Assembly: GCA_041570235.1 (NCBI GenBank)
Contig: JBFFWN010000098.1
Location: 1-11,742, forward strand
Reading direction: 5' to 3'
DNA from: SZUA-36 sp041570235
Lineage (GTDB): Bacteria > Pseudomonadota > Gammaproteobacteria > Xanthomonadales > SZUA-36
DNA: 11,742 nt
The position numbers and the translations under genes were made by a program. How positions within the stretch are numbered: position 1 is the stretch's first letter; every line of letters begins with the position of its first letter. The notes under the pieces are model-generated. The model was not told the origin of the DNA and made no database searches. It saw only the letters and a program-made list of their open reading frames with translations. Below are positions 1 to 6,463 of this stretch, piece after piece.

Positions 1-27
1 GGCAGTGAAGAGGGGTTACTGGCATGA
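1..27 (+). CDS. 3' end of an upstream gene (probably ABC transporter ATP-binding subunit)
   Basis: Frame 1 is open from the first base and reads GSEEGLLA before a TGA at 25-27. That TGA overlaps the ATG of the next gene in an ATGA arrangement, a common sign of translational coupling. The visible eight residues carry no family signature. NatB-like permeases are normally encoded directly after their ATPase (NatA-like), so that identity is inferred from the neighbour alone. Confidence 0.5.
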   Translation, partial: GSEEGLLA

Positions 28-1199
28 GTGGTCTTGGCACAGTCTACAATAAAGAGGTCCGCGAAAACCTGCGTGACCGGCGCTCACTTTTCAACTCGGT
101 GTTACTGGGTCCGATATTATTTCCCATCCTTTTTATCGGGCTGGCGTATTTTACCGGCAGTAAACAACAGGAAAGAGCCGAGAAGGTTCTCGAGGTACCG
201 GTGGTGGGCGCCGAGAACGCGCCGAACCTGGTTAATTTCCTTGAACAACAGGGTGTGGTGATCCAACCGGCGCCTGACGATCCCGAGGCCGCTGTCCGCA
301 GCCAGGATGTGCAGGTGATTATCCGTATTCCTGAGCAGTTTGCACAACAATGGACCGACGGCGAGCCCGCGGTGGTTGAGGTGATCGCCGACCCGTCGAG
401 ACGTGAGTCCAGTATTCCAATGCAGAGGGTCAGGGGACTTCTGAACGCCTATGGCGCTCAGATCGGGCAACTACGGTTGCAACTGCGCGGTGTCTCTCCC
501 AACCTGGGCACGGCGATCATGGTAAAGGACGTTGATCTTTCAACGCCACAAAGCCGCGGCATGCTGGTCATGATCATGCTGCCCTATGTTTTGATGATCA
601 CCGCTTTCACCGGTGGTATGCACCTGGCGATTGACACAACCGCCGGCGAAAAGGAGCGCAAGTCGCTGGAACCCTTGCTGATCAACCCTGTACCCCGCTG
701 GCAGGTCATGCTGGGCAAAATGCTCGCCACTGCCACCTACGCTTTTGCGTCCTTGTTATTGACGCTCTTGGCGTTTCGCTTCGCCTTTCCACTTTTACCG
801 GCAGGCGCACTCGGTGTTGACCTGAACCTCAGCACCAGCGCCATTGGCAGCATATTGCTGACCGTTTCTCCGGTCGTGATATTGGCCGCAGCGATGTTGA
901 GCACCCTGGCCGCACTGGCAAAAAGCCTTCGTGAAGCCCAGTCGTACATGGGCCTGGTATTCATGATTCCGATGATCCCGAGTCTTATCTTCATGGTAAA
1001 CCCGATGAAACCTGAAACCTGGATGATGGCCATCCCGATGTTTTCCCAGAATATGCTGATCGGTGAATTTGTCCGGGGTGAAGCGATCAACCCGCTCTGG
1101 TTGAGCCTGTCGATGGGTAGTACACTGTTAATAGGAATCGCCTTTGCAGCGGTTGCCGCCACTTTGTTCAACCGGCCCAGAATAGTTTTTTCGAATTAG
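24..1199 (+). CDS. ABC-2 type transporter permease, NatB-like
   Basis: Membrane permease of a two-component ABC exporter of the ABC-2/NatB type; NatAB of Bacillus extrudes Na+, but the substrate here cannot be read from sequence. The 391 residues show the expected order: a cytoplasmic N-terminus, one membrane segment (about 26-44), a large extracytoplasmic domain (about 45-175), then a cluster of membrane segments (about 178-200, 232-256, 273-298, 307-325, 358-381). The family-typical cytoplasmic loop AGEKERKSLEPLL lies at 207-219, where the ATPase is expected to dock. The start ATG overlaps the stop of the preceding gene. The Shine-Dalgarno of the following peroxiredoxin gene overlaps this gene's stop codon, so the two are probably cotranscribed. 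Confidence in an ABC-2 permease is high and in Na+ specificity low. Confidence 0.88.
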   Translation: MSGLGTVYNKEVRENLRDRRSLFNSVLLGPILFPILFIGLAYFTGSKQQERAEKVLEVPVVGAENAPNLVNFLEQQGVVIQPAPDDPEAAVRSQDVQVIIRIPEQFAQQWTDGEPAVVEVIADPSRRESSIPMQRVRGLLNAYGAQIGQLRLQLRGVSPNLGTAIMVKDVDLSTPQSRGMLVMIMLPYVLMITAFTGGMHLAIDTTAGEKERKSLEPLLINPVPRWQVMLGKMLATATYAFASLLLTLLAFRFAFPLLPAGALGVDLNLSTSAIGSILLTVSPVVILAAAMLSTLAALAKSLREAQSYMGLVFMIPMIPSLIFMVNPMKPETWMMAIPMFSQNMLIGEFVRGEAINPLWLSLSMGSTLLIGIAFAAVAATLFNRPRIVFSN

Positions 1200-1210
1200 G
1201 AGCGATTTTC

Positions 1211-1735
1211 ATGAACCGTTTTGCCTTGCTGTTGATAACAGTTCTATTGAGCACGCCGCTATTTGCGGACGATGTACCGCCGGTGGGCTCTGATGCGCCG
1301 TCTTTCAAGCTACAGGATCAGAATGGCGAATGGCATAGCCTGGAGGATTTCAAAGGCTCATGGCTGGCCGTCTATTTTTACCCCAGGGACGATACACCCG
1401 GCTGTACCAAGGAGGCCTGTAACTTTCGTGACAATATTTACGCGTTCAGGGCCATCGGTGCAACGGTGGTCGGTATCAGCGTGGACGATGTCGAATCGCA
1501 CAAGGAATTTTCAGACAAGTACAAACTGCCGTTTACCATTCTGGCGGATGAACAGGGCCAGACAGCCAGGGATTACGGCGTGTTAAAAGATTACAAATTG
1601 ATAAAACTCGCCAGCCGCCAATCTTTTCTGATCAGCCCGGAAGGCAAGATCGCCAAACACTACGACGATGTTGATCCGGATACGCATACCGATGAAGTGC
1701 TGGCTGATTTAAAGAGCTTGATGGAAAACACTTAA
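1211..1735 (+). CDS. bcp: Exported thioredoxin-like peroxiredoxin, PrxQ/Bcp family
   Basis: Thiol peroxidase expected to reduce H2O2 or organic peroxides. The 174 residues begin with a Sec-type signal peptide (about 1-19, hydrophobic ALLLITVLL, likely cleavage after PLFA), followed by a full AhpC/TSA thioredoxin fold. The active site PRDDTPGCTKEAC spans residues 58-70: peroxidatic Cys65 and, five residues on, resolving Cys70, the PrxQ spacing of atypical 2-Cys enzymes. The signal peptide is the odd point, because classical Bcp is cytoplasmic; this copy should act in the periplasm and would need an envelope reductant. The start is supported by TAGGAG at 1197-1202, eight bases before ATG and overlapping the permease stop, which places it in that operon. 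The gene ends just before a hairpin-rich convergent gap. Confidence 0.92.
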   Translation: MNRFALLLITVLLSTPLFADDVPPVGSDAPSFKLQDQNGEWHSLEDFKGSWLAVYFYPRDDTPGCTKEACNFRDNIYAFRAIGATVVGISVDDVESHKEFSDKYKLPFTILADEQGQTARDYGVLKDYKLIKLASRQSFLISPEGKIAKHYDDVDPDTHTDEVLADLKSLMENT

Positions 1736-1783
1736 GCACCATCACCCCGGGATGACGGTGCTTAAGAGGACGTCATCCCCGGG
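1731..1783. terminator. Overlapping inverted repeats between convergent genes, likely bidirectional terminator
   Basis: Two alternative hairpins share a segment. The first pairs 1731-1746 with 1751-1766 (outer ten bases CTTAAGCACC perfect, inner part with mismatches that become G-U pairs on the minus strand; loop CCGG). The second pairs GGGATGACG at 1749-1757 with CGTCATCCC at 1771-1779, extended by CCC 1746-1748 with GGG 1781-1783 around a one-base bulge. They cannot form together. The position between the ends of the peroxiredoxin (+) and amidohydrolase (-) genes suits a shared terminator, but there is no clear U-tract, so Rho-independent function is uncertain. A REP-like repeat is the alternative. 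Confidence 0.55.
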
Positions 1784-3331
1784 TCACTCTGCGTCAGCTT
1801 TGGCCTTACGCACGATCTCCCTTACATCGGCCAGTAACTCCTTCGCATCATAAACAATGCCATCCTTGATGGTGTACTTCACACCCCCCACGCGGGTAGG
1901 TTTGTTGTCATCGCCCAGTTTGAAGTGCCCGGTACCATACAGAACCTTGAAGTTTGCCAGCGGGTTTTCCTCGGTGATAACGAGGTCTGCCAGCTTACCC
2001 ACACGTATCGAGCCGATCCTGTCATCCATCTTCAACACCTGCGCGCCAAGATAGGTGGCGGAACGAATGACCTCAAGCGGGTGAAAACCGGCCTCCTGTA
2101 GCAATTCCATCTCGCGGATATAGGCAAAGCCGTAGAGCTTCCAGATATAACCTGCATCGGAACCCAGGGTCACCCGGCCTCCGTGGTTTTTGTAGTCATT
2201 GAGAAACTGCATCCAGATTCTGAAGTTGTTTTTCCATGCAATCTCATCGGCGGTGGTCCAGTCGTGCCAGTAAGATCCATGCGATACCAGGGAGGGCTGG
2301 AAAAACTGCCAAAGTGACGGCGGCGTGTACTCTGCCTGCCAATCCGCGTTCATTTCCCGCATCAGGTCACGACTGGCCTCGTAAATGGTCAATGTCGGGT
2401 TGATGGTAAAATCCAGATCGATCAACTCGTCACGCACCCTGTTCCACTTGGCTGAACCCGGTTTTGCTGCCTGCTCCCACAAACGGCCTGCCTGGCCAAA
2501 ACGGTGCTGCTCATTGGTGTAGTTGTAGTCAACCGGGTAATCCTGGATAACACGGTTAACAAACATGGCTTCAGGCAAGCCGTACCAATGCTCCATGGAG
2601 GTCAATCCGGCACGGGCGGAATCCAGTGCATTCCACTCCACCACGTTTAATTGTGCGTGGTGCATGGCCGAACCAAGGTCCTGCTTTGAAGCCTCGTCGA
2701 GTGCAGCCCGCATGATGTTGGCCGGTCCGCCAAAAAACTTGATGCCGGCGGCGCCCTTTTTGGCAGTATTTCTGACCCATTTGCGGGTATCTTCCTCGGT
2801 GATAAGTGGTCCCTCACTTCCCTGGCCAAAACCAACGTATGGCACGATACGCGGCGCAGCGATCAGGTTCTTTTCACTTCGCGCCTGGTGAGCCAGAACC
2901 CAGTCGATACCGTTAAAACTGCCCGGCTCTCGTATCGTTGTGATCCCGTGACCAAGCCATAACTTGGCAACATATTCGGCCGGCACACCCTGTGCATCGC
3001 CACCAAAATGGGCATGCACGTCGACAAATCCCGGAAGCAGGTAATGCCCTTCCAGTTCCAGCACCCGGTCCCCCGGTTGTGCAGGGATACGTTTTGAATC
3101 AGGAACAGGTTGATACAACCCGAGGTCGCGGATTTCAACGATACGGTTACCTTCAATCAGCACATCCATCGGGCCATTGGGTGGTGCACCCTCACCGTTG
3201 ACAACGATAACACCGCGCAATATCAATCGTTCAAAAGGGCCTTCACCACGCTGCCTGTCCGGGGCGGATTCCGGAGCTGCGTAAACATTCAGGGCAAAAA
3301 TCAGCAGAAGAGATTTAATTAAATTTTTCAT
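1784..3331 (-). CDS. Predicted exported amidohydrolase (metal-dependent, imidazolonepropionase-like)
   Basis: Amidohydrolase-superfamily enzyme of 515 residues; the substrate is unknown, and relatives include prolidase-like, imidazolonepropionase-like and other C-N hydrolases. A signal peptide is visible (about 1-19, with LLLIFAL, possible cleavage after VYA). The N-terminal beta-sandwich strand is followed by the metal motif VDVHAHFGG (His106, His108), then GITTIREPG, a candidate carboxylated lysine in AGIKFFGG (Lys198), His225 in MHHAQ, His248 in MEHW, and the catalytic Asp392 in LGSDAG. The C-terminus has the usual family ending SATYLGAQVLKMDDRIGSIRVGK followed by ADLVI. The start has AAGGT four bases upstream. 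It is transcribed divergently from the CDGSH gene and appears monocistronic. Superfamily assignment is firm; reaction and export are inferred. Confidence 0.88.
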   Translation of the reverse strand: MKNLIKSLLLIFALNVYAAPESAPDRQRGEGPFERLILRGVIVVNGEGAPPNGPMDVLIEGNRIVEIRDLGLYQPVPDSKRIPAQPGDRVLELEGHYLLPGFVDVHAHFGGDAQGVPAEYVAKLWLGHGITTIREPGSFNGIDWVLAHQARSEKNLIAAPRIVPYVGFGQGSEGPLITEEDTRKWVRNTAKKGAAGIKFFGGPANIMRAALDEASKQDLGSAMHHAQLNVVEWNALDSARAGLTSMEHWYGLPEAMFVNRVIQDYPVDYNYTNEQHRFGQAGRLWEQAAKPGSAKWNRVRDELIDLDFTINPTLTIYEASRDLMREMNADWQAEYTPPSLWQFFQPSLVSHGSYWHDWTTADEIAWKNNFRIWMQFLNDYKNHGGRVTLGSDAGYIWKLYGFAYIREMELLQEAGFHPLEVIRSATYLGAQVLKMDDRIGSIRVGKLADLVITEENPLANFKVLYGTGHFKLGDDNKPTRVGGVKYTIKDGIVYDAKELLADVREIVRKAKADAE

Positions 3332-3359
3332 TAAGACCTTGTATTTATAGACAGAAAGC

Positions 3360-3379
3360 GTATTCTATTATTTGAATAC
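3360..3379. promoter_or_regulatory. Inverted repeat GTATTC-N8-GAATAC, candidate operator
   Basis: Perfect six-base arms (3360-3365 and 3374-3379) are separated by eight A/T-rich bases in the divergent intergenic region between the amidohydrolase and the CDGSH gene. A TATTAT (3366-3371) that could serve as a -10 box for the CDGSH gene lies in the spacer, so a bound regulator could block it. No good -35 box was found at the right distance, so the promoter itself is not established. Confidence 0.35.
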
Positions 3380-3384
3380 CCAAT

Positions 3385-3401
3385 GGGAAAAGGATTTTCC
3401 C
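3385..3401. promoter_or_regulatory. 17-bp palindrome GGGAAAA-GGA-TTTTCCC, candidate operator or leader hairpin
   Basis: Perfect seven-base arms flank a three-base centre, ending 13 bases before the CDGSH start codon. If transcribed, it would form a small hairpin just before the ribosome binding site GGAGA (3403-3407). As DNA, it could be a regulator half-site pair. I do not recognise the binding protein; an iron or redox regulator would fit the neighbour but is a guess. Confidence 0.4.
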
Positions 3402-3414
3402 TGGAGAAATTGTA

Positions 3415-4011
3415 ATGGATGATGCGAGTAAAGCCTACGCCAAGCCACTTAGTTGGTCCGACCCCGATGCGTTTTTAAACGAACCAGATGCCATTCCCCA
3501 TCAGGATGCTCCAGTCGCACCTGAAGGAAAGACTGAAAGCACTGATGAGAAGGCGCTTGATCGCTGGTTTCTTGAACAACGTGGTAGCCAACGTGTTCCC
3601 AAACGCCTGAATATAGCCAATGAGTTGTTGGTTACTGCCGGCGGCCCACTTAAATTGACCGGCAATATCACACTTATTCATGAAGACGGCAGTTTGACTC
3701 ACTCAAACAACTTGAGCCTGTGCCGCTGCGGTGCTTCAAAGAGCAAACCAATTTGTGATGACCAACACCTTGAAATCGAGTTTTTTGATAGCGGCAATGT
3801 TTCGCAGCTGTCTGACTGGATGCCGGTCAGCCGGCCACAAACCGTGACCGTCACATGTGTGAAAAACGGCCCGTTGAAATTCCGGGGTTACCTGAAAATT
3901 TACAACAAACGGGGCCAGGAGTGCATCACCATGAGCGGTTCACTGTGCCGTTGCGGAAAATCCAGCAAAAAGCCGTTTTGTGACAACAAGAATGGCTGCT
4001 GCGGGGGCTGA
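3415..4011 (+). CDS. Double CDGSH iron-sulfur domain protein
   Basis: A 198-residue protein with two CDGSH-type (zf-CDGSH) modules, which normally bind a redox-active [2Fe-2S] cluster through three Cys and one His. Residues 1-65 are hydrophilic and not recognised. Module 1 is about 70-120: VTAGGPLKLTG leads to CRCGASKSKPICDDQH, with ligands Cys103, Cys105, Cys114 and His118. Module 2 is about 144-198: VTCVKNGPLKFRG leads to CRCGKSSKKPFCDNKN, with Cys178, Cys180 and Cys189, but Asn193 (AAT) stands where His is expected. The protein ends in GCCGG, giving two extra cysteines at 195-196. In both modules the signature glycine after CD is replaced (Asp, Asn). No signal peptide or membrane segment is seen, so it is probably cytoplasmic. 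Start supported by GGAGA at 3403-3407. Role unknown; electron transfer or iron-sulfur sensing is typical of the family. Confidence 0.9.
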   Translation: MDDASKAYAKPLSWSDPDAFLNEPDAIPHQDAPVAPEGKTESTDEKALDRWFLEQRGSQRVPKRLNIANELLVTAGGPLKLTGNITLIHEDGSLTHSNNLSLCRCGASKSKPICDDQHLEIEFFDSGNVSQLSDWMPVSRPQTVTVTCVKNGPLKFRGYLKIYNKRGQECITMSGSLCRCGKSSKKPFCDNKNGCCGG

Positions 4012-4022
4012 TTGATTACACG

Positions 4023-4042
4023 GTTGGACAGCACTGTCCAAC
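4023..4042. terminator. Hairpin between convergent genes, candidate bidirectional terminator
   Basis: GTTGGACAG at 4023-4031 and CTGTCCAAC at 4034-4042 form a perfect inverted repeat (eight pairs with a four-base loop GCAC). It lies in the 38 bp gap between the end of the CDGSH gene (+) and the end of queD (-). No T-run follows on either strand, so terminator strength is uncertain. Confidence 0.5.
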
Positions 4043-4049
4043 AGCCGGC

Positions 4050-4406
4050 TCATTCACCCCGATAGATACAACCCGCCGTGCAGGTTTCCTGTACGATAAC
4101 TTTTTTCAGGCCATCAAGACCCGGAAGCAACTGTTGCCAGATCCAGCGTGCGAGGTTCTCACTGGTGGGGTTTTCCAATCCATCAATCTCGTTCAGATAG
4201 TGATGATCAAGTTGATCAAAAACCGGTTGGAATATGCGGCGAAGCTCGGCAAAATCCATCACCCAACCACTCTCCTGCCCGACCATGCCGGAAACATGCA
4301 CCTCGATGCGGAATGAATGACCGTGCAAGCGCGCACATTTGTGTCCTTCAGGCACATTGGGCAGCCGGTGTGCTGCTTCTACCTGGAATACTCTGAAAAT
4401 GTCCAT
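4050..4406 (-). CDS. queD: 6-carboxy-5,6,7,8-tetrahydropterin synthase (PTPS family)
   Basis: Converts 7,8-dihydroneopterin triphosphate to 6-carboxytetrahydropterin, the second step of preQ0/queuosine synthesis for tRNA modification; cytoplasmic. At 118 residues it has the usual QueD length. Zinc ligands His13 (AAHRL) and His28/His30 are visible, with the QueD-specific CxxxHGH motif at 24-30 (CARLHGH) carrying catalytic Cys24. PTSEN at 80-84 and the terminal QETCTAGCIY (Glu107) match the family. The CxxxHGH spacing favours QueD over eukaryotic-type 6-pyruvoyl-tetrahydropterin synthase. No queC, queE or queF is adjacent, so the pathway genes are dispersed. The only upstream Shine-Dalgarno-like sequence, GAGGT, is about 12 bases from the ATG, a little far. 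It converges on the CDGSH gene across a short hairpin. Confidence 0.94.
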   Translation of the reverse strand: MDIFRVFQVEAAHRLPNVPEGHKCARLHGHSFRIEVHVSGMVGQESGWVMDFAELRRIFQPVFDQLDHHYLNEIDGLENPTSENLARWIWQQLLPGLDGLKKVIVQETCTAGCIYRGE

Positions 4407-4796
4407 GAATGAATTGTGACCTCGATGCCGCGTTTAAGCAATCATCATTGTCACCAGGCACCTGTCTGCTTTTGGCCGGGAAGCCGGAAGACCTGAAAAT
4501 ATTTATTTTGTTGTCAAAATACGACACTTGGAAGAAAATCGCGGAACAGAGCAATCACTTTACGGCAATTGCCCGTATCGCATCGGTTATTAAACCCCGA
4601 CTTGGCTTGTATTAGCCGCATATCGACACCAGTGCCAGCTAATGCTTTTTGCCCTGTCAGCATGTGGCAAAATAGCAACACGTCATTTTTATCTCATTTA
4701 TGCCTTTAAATAAGTACACATAAGACTTTGTAATTGCGGTTTTTTTTGATAGCATGGCCTTCCAGTTGCTAATGCAACAAGGCTGGATGCTGCCTG
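4407..4796. other. Gene-poor intergenic region between queD and the IPTL-tailed gene
   Basis: About 390 bases with no gene I can support. A 68-codon open frame at 4409-4615 (+) begins three bases from the divergent queD start, has no ribosome binding site and resembles nothing I know. The right part is A/T-rich and holds an inverted repeat TTTTGCC (4647-4653) / GGCAAAA (4666-4672), a run of eight T at 4740-4747, and weak promoter-like words (TTGTAA 4728-4733 and TAGCAT 4750-4755, 16 bases apart) that could drive the next gene. Confidence 0.5.
4757..4783 (+). promoter_or_regulatory. Imperfect leader hairpin before the IPTL-tailed gene
   Basis: GCCTT 4757-4761 pairs with AAGGC 4779-4783, and GTTGC 4765-4769 with GCAAC 4774-4778, around loop TAAT, with a three-base bulge CCA. 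It ends 13 bases before the start codon and contains the nearest AAGG. Whether it is transcribed and affects translation cannot be told from the sequence. Confidence 0.3.
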
Positions 4797-5780
4797 ATGT
4801 ATAAATTGTTTCGCAATGCCTTGATAATAGCTGTTTCATCATTTGCCCTCAGTGCAAATGGCGAGCCTATGGCATTCAGTGTGAACTCAGACAGTGGCAG
4901 CCCTGACAACCAGGACAGTTTATACCTGATCGACCTTGCAACCGGAACAGGACAACGAAGAGGCGCCCTGGCATCTGGCATCATAGATGATATCCGTCGT
5001 GACACCGAGGGCTTGGCGTTTTCTGCTGACGGCACGCTTTGGGGGGTCGATGACAATTCACTGACCTTATTCCCTATCAACACCAGTTCCGGCGCCATCA
5101 GTCTTGCCAGGGAAATTTACCTGCCCGGATTTCCAACCGGTGGCGGCAATGATTTCGGCATGACATTCAGCTGTGACAACTCACTTTATGTGACCTCGAT
5201 TGCCACCAGGACACTGTACCAGGTCGAGATGAATGGCTCTATCCAAGCGGTCGGCAGCGAGGGTTCGCTTGGCGCGAATATCAGCGCGATTGCCGCCATA
5301 GGAAATCCAACCAGGCTATATGGCCTGGGTAATGGACAGTTCCAGGACGGTAAAACCGACTCCCCGAACCTTTACAGCATCGACACTGACACCGGTGTAG
5401 CCACCCTGATCGGCTCGCTGGGCAACACGATTGGCGAATACAACCAGGGCGGACTGGCATTTGACTACACCGGTAACCTTTGGGCCATAACGGATCGTCG
5501 AATCATCAACAACTCGATAGAAGATCAGCCCAGCCAGATTCTCAGCATCAACACCCAAACCGGTGAAGCTACCGTTGTCAGTGATACCTCAAAGGTTGGT
5601 GACTCCGGTGAAGTTGGTTTTGAAAGCCTCGCGATTGGCCCTCCAAGCCTGTGCCAGATAGCCGGGAAAACCGATCCGCTTACAGAAAGTGTTCCAACCC
5701 TTAGTGTGACCGGCCGTATGCTGGCAATACTATTACTGATGCTTGCCGGGATCTCCATCCTGCGCAGGCGCAGTGTCTGA
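4797..5780 (+). CDS. Secreted beta-propeller-like protein with IPTL-CTERM-like sorting tail
   Basis: Function unknown. The 327 residues start with a Sec signal peptide (about 1-22: LFRNALIIAVSSFALSANG). The middle carries repeated blade-like stretches: EGLAFSADGTLWGVDD (71-86), GMTFSCDNSLYVTSI (121-135), NLYSIDTDTGVATLIG (191-206), GGLAFDYTGNLWAITD (218-233) and ILSINTQTGEATVVSD (248-263), typical of a beta-propeller. Two cysteines (126, 286) could pair after export. The tail is VPTLSVTG (299-306), a hydrophobic helix (about 307-322) and RRR (323-325), the layout of IPTL-CTERM proteins (TIGR04174), which are paired with exosortase H. The usual Trp before the Gly is absent. No sortase is in the window. 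An in-frame TAA at 4770-4772 bounds the start, and ATG 4797 gives a good signal peptide although its ribosome binding site is weak. Confidence 0.8.
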   Translation: MYKLFRNALIIAVSSFALSANGEPMAFSVNSDSGSPDNQDSLYLIDLATGTGQRRGALASGIIDDIRRDTEGLAFSADGTLWGVDDNSLTLFPINTSSGAISLAREIYLPGFPTGGGNDFGMTFSCDNSLYVTSIATRTLYQVEMNGSIQAVGSEGSLGANISAIAAIGNPTRLYGLGNGQFQDGKTDSPNLYSIDTDTGVATLIGSLGNTIGEYNQGGLAFDYTGNLWAITDRRIINNSIEDQPSQILSINTQTGEATVVSDTSKVGDSGEVGFESLAIGPPSLCQIAGKTDPLTESVPTLSVTGRMLAILLLMLAGISILRRRSV

Positions 5781-5804
5781 CTACATCTCCCAACTGTTTT
5801 TCGA

Positions 5805-5830
5805 GCCAAACCTGCCGGTTTAGGCTAAAC
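5805..5830. promoter_or_regulatory. Overlapping inverted repeats upstream of tatA
   Basis: Two palindromes share the GGTTTA segment: GCC-AAACC (5805-5812) with GGTTT-A-GGC (5817-5825, one bulged base), and GTTTA (5818-5822) with TAAAC (5826-5830) around GGC. They lie 24 bases after the preceding stop and 20 bases before the tatA ribosome binding site. The first could terminate the upstream transcript; the second could be an operator, and TAAACT at 5826-5831 could be a weak -10 box. No T-run follows and no clear -35 was found. Confidence 0.35.
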
Positions 5831-5862
5831 TGATCACATTCTGAATACTCCGGAGTTAAATT

Positions 5863-6117
5863 ATGATTGGTGGAATAAGCGTCACACAGTTATTGATTCT
5901 GCTGTTGATCGTCATGTTGGTTTTTGGCACAAAACGTCTAAGAAATATCGGCTCCGACCTCGGTAGTGCCGTTAAGGGATTCCGCAAGGGCATTGAGGAC
6001 GAACCGGAAGAAGAAAAAGAACCGGAAAAATTGGCCAAGGCAGAAAACGCCTCTGTAAAATCATCTGATAAAGAGGAAAAAAAGAAGGCTGCAAGTCCGA
6101 CCGATTCGAATGTTTGA
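5863..6117 (+). CDS. tatA: Sec-independent (Tat) translocase subunit TatA
   Basis: Pore-forming or membrane-thinning component of the twin-arginine translocase, which exports folded, often cofactor-bearing proteins across the inner membrane. The 84 residues show the TatA plan: a short N-terminal membrane helix (about 5-20, with a polar Gln9), the Phe21-Gly22 hinge, an amphipathic helix (about 23-45: KRLRNIGSDLGSAVKGFRKG), then a highly charged, disordered tail rich in Glu and Lys. The start is supported by CGGAG at 5851-5855, seven bases before ATG. It is first in a tatABC operon; its last eight bases overlap tatB. Assignment as TatA rather than TatB rests on the FG-T-K hinge, the short length and the order in the operon. 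Confidence 0.95.
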   Translation: MIGGISVTQLLILLLIVMLVFGTKRLRNIGSDLGSAVKGFRKGIEDEPEEEKEPEKLAKAENASVKSSDKEEKKKAASPTDSNV

Positions 6118-6463
6118 TGTTGGTTTTGCCGAGATTTTCCTTCTCGGTCTGATCGGATTACTGGTGCTCGGACCCGAGCGCTTACCCGGTGTCGCGCGAA
6201 CCCTTGGGGGCTTCGTGCGCAAAGCCCGAGCAAGCTGGGCAAGCTTGCGACATACCATAGAAGCTGAACTCTCCGAGGCCGATATTTCCGAGCCCATCAA
6301 AAAGGCCACCGAGGAATTCAAACAGATCGGTAAAAACCTGACGGATGTTCCAGGATATTCGCCAGAAAAACGGGAATCCGAACTGGTGGAAAATCAGCTT
6401 GAAGCAGAGAAAAGCAAAAAAGCCTTGGATTCCCGGGTCGAGACCGATGGAAAGCATGAGTAA
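6110..6463 (+). CDS. tatB: Tat translocase subunit TatB
   Basis: Partner of TatC in the substrate-binding complex that recognises twin-arginine signal peptides. The 117-residue protein has the TatB N-terminus MFDVGFAEIF with Glu8 in the membrane helix (about 5-20), the invariant Gly21-Pro22 hinge (LGPERLP), then a long amphipathic, charged helical region and a variable polar tail. The Gly-Pro hinge and Glu8 separate it from TatA. Its ATG lies inside the last codons of tatA (overlap 6110-6117) without a strong Shine-Dalgarno nearby, so it probably depends on translational coupling. It is shorter than the E. coli protein, with the loss in the variable C-terminal tail. Confidence 0.94.
   Translation: MFDVGFAEIFLLGLIGLLVLGPERLPGVARTLGGFVRKARASWASLRHTIEAELSEADISEPIKKATEEFKQIGKNLTDVPGYSPEKRESELVENQLEAEKSKKALDSRVETDGKHE

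Noticed and set aside
3344..3349. TATAAA on the minus strand as a -10 box for the amidohydrolase
   Set aside because: It would start transcription within or after the ribosome binding site, and no -35 box lies at a proper distance.
4409..4615. 68-codon frame (+) between queD and the IPTL-tailed gene
   Set aside because: It starts three bases from the divergent queD start with no ribosome binding site and has no recognisable motif; kept only as a note in the intergenic entry.
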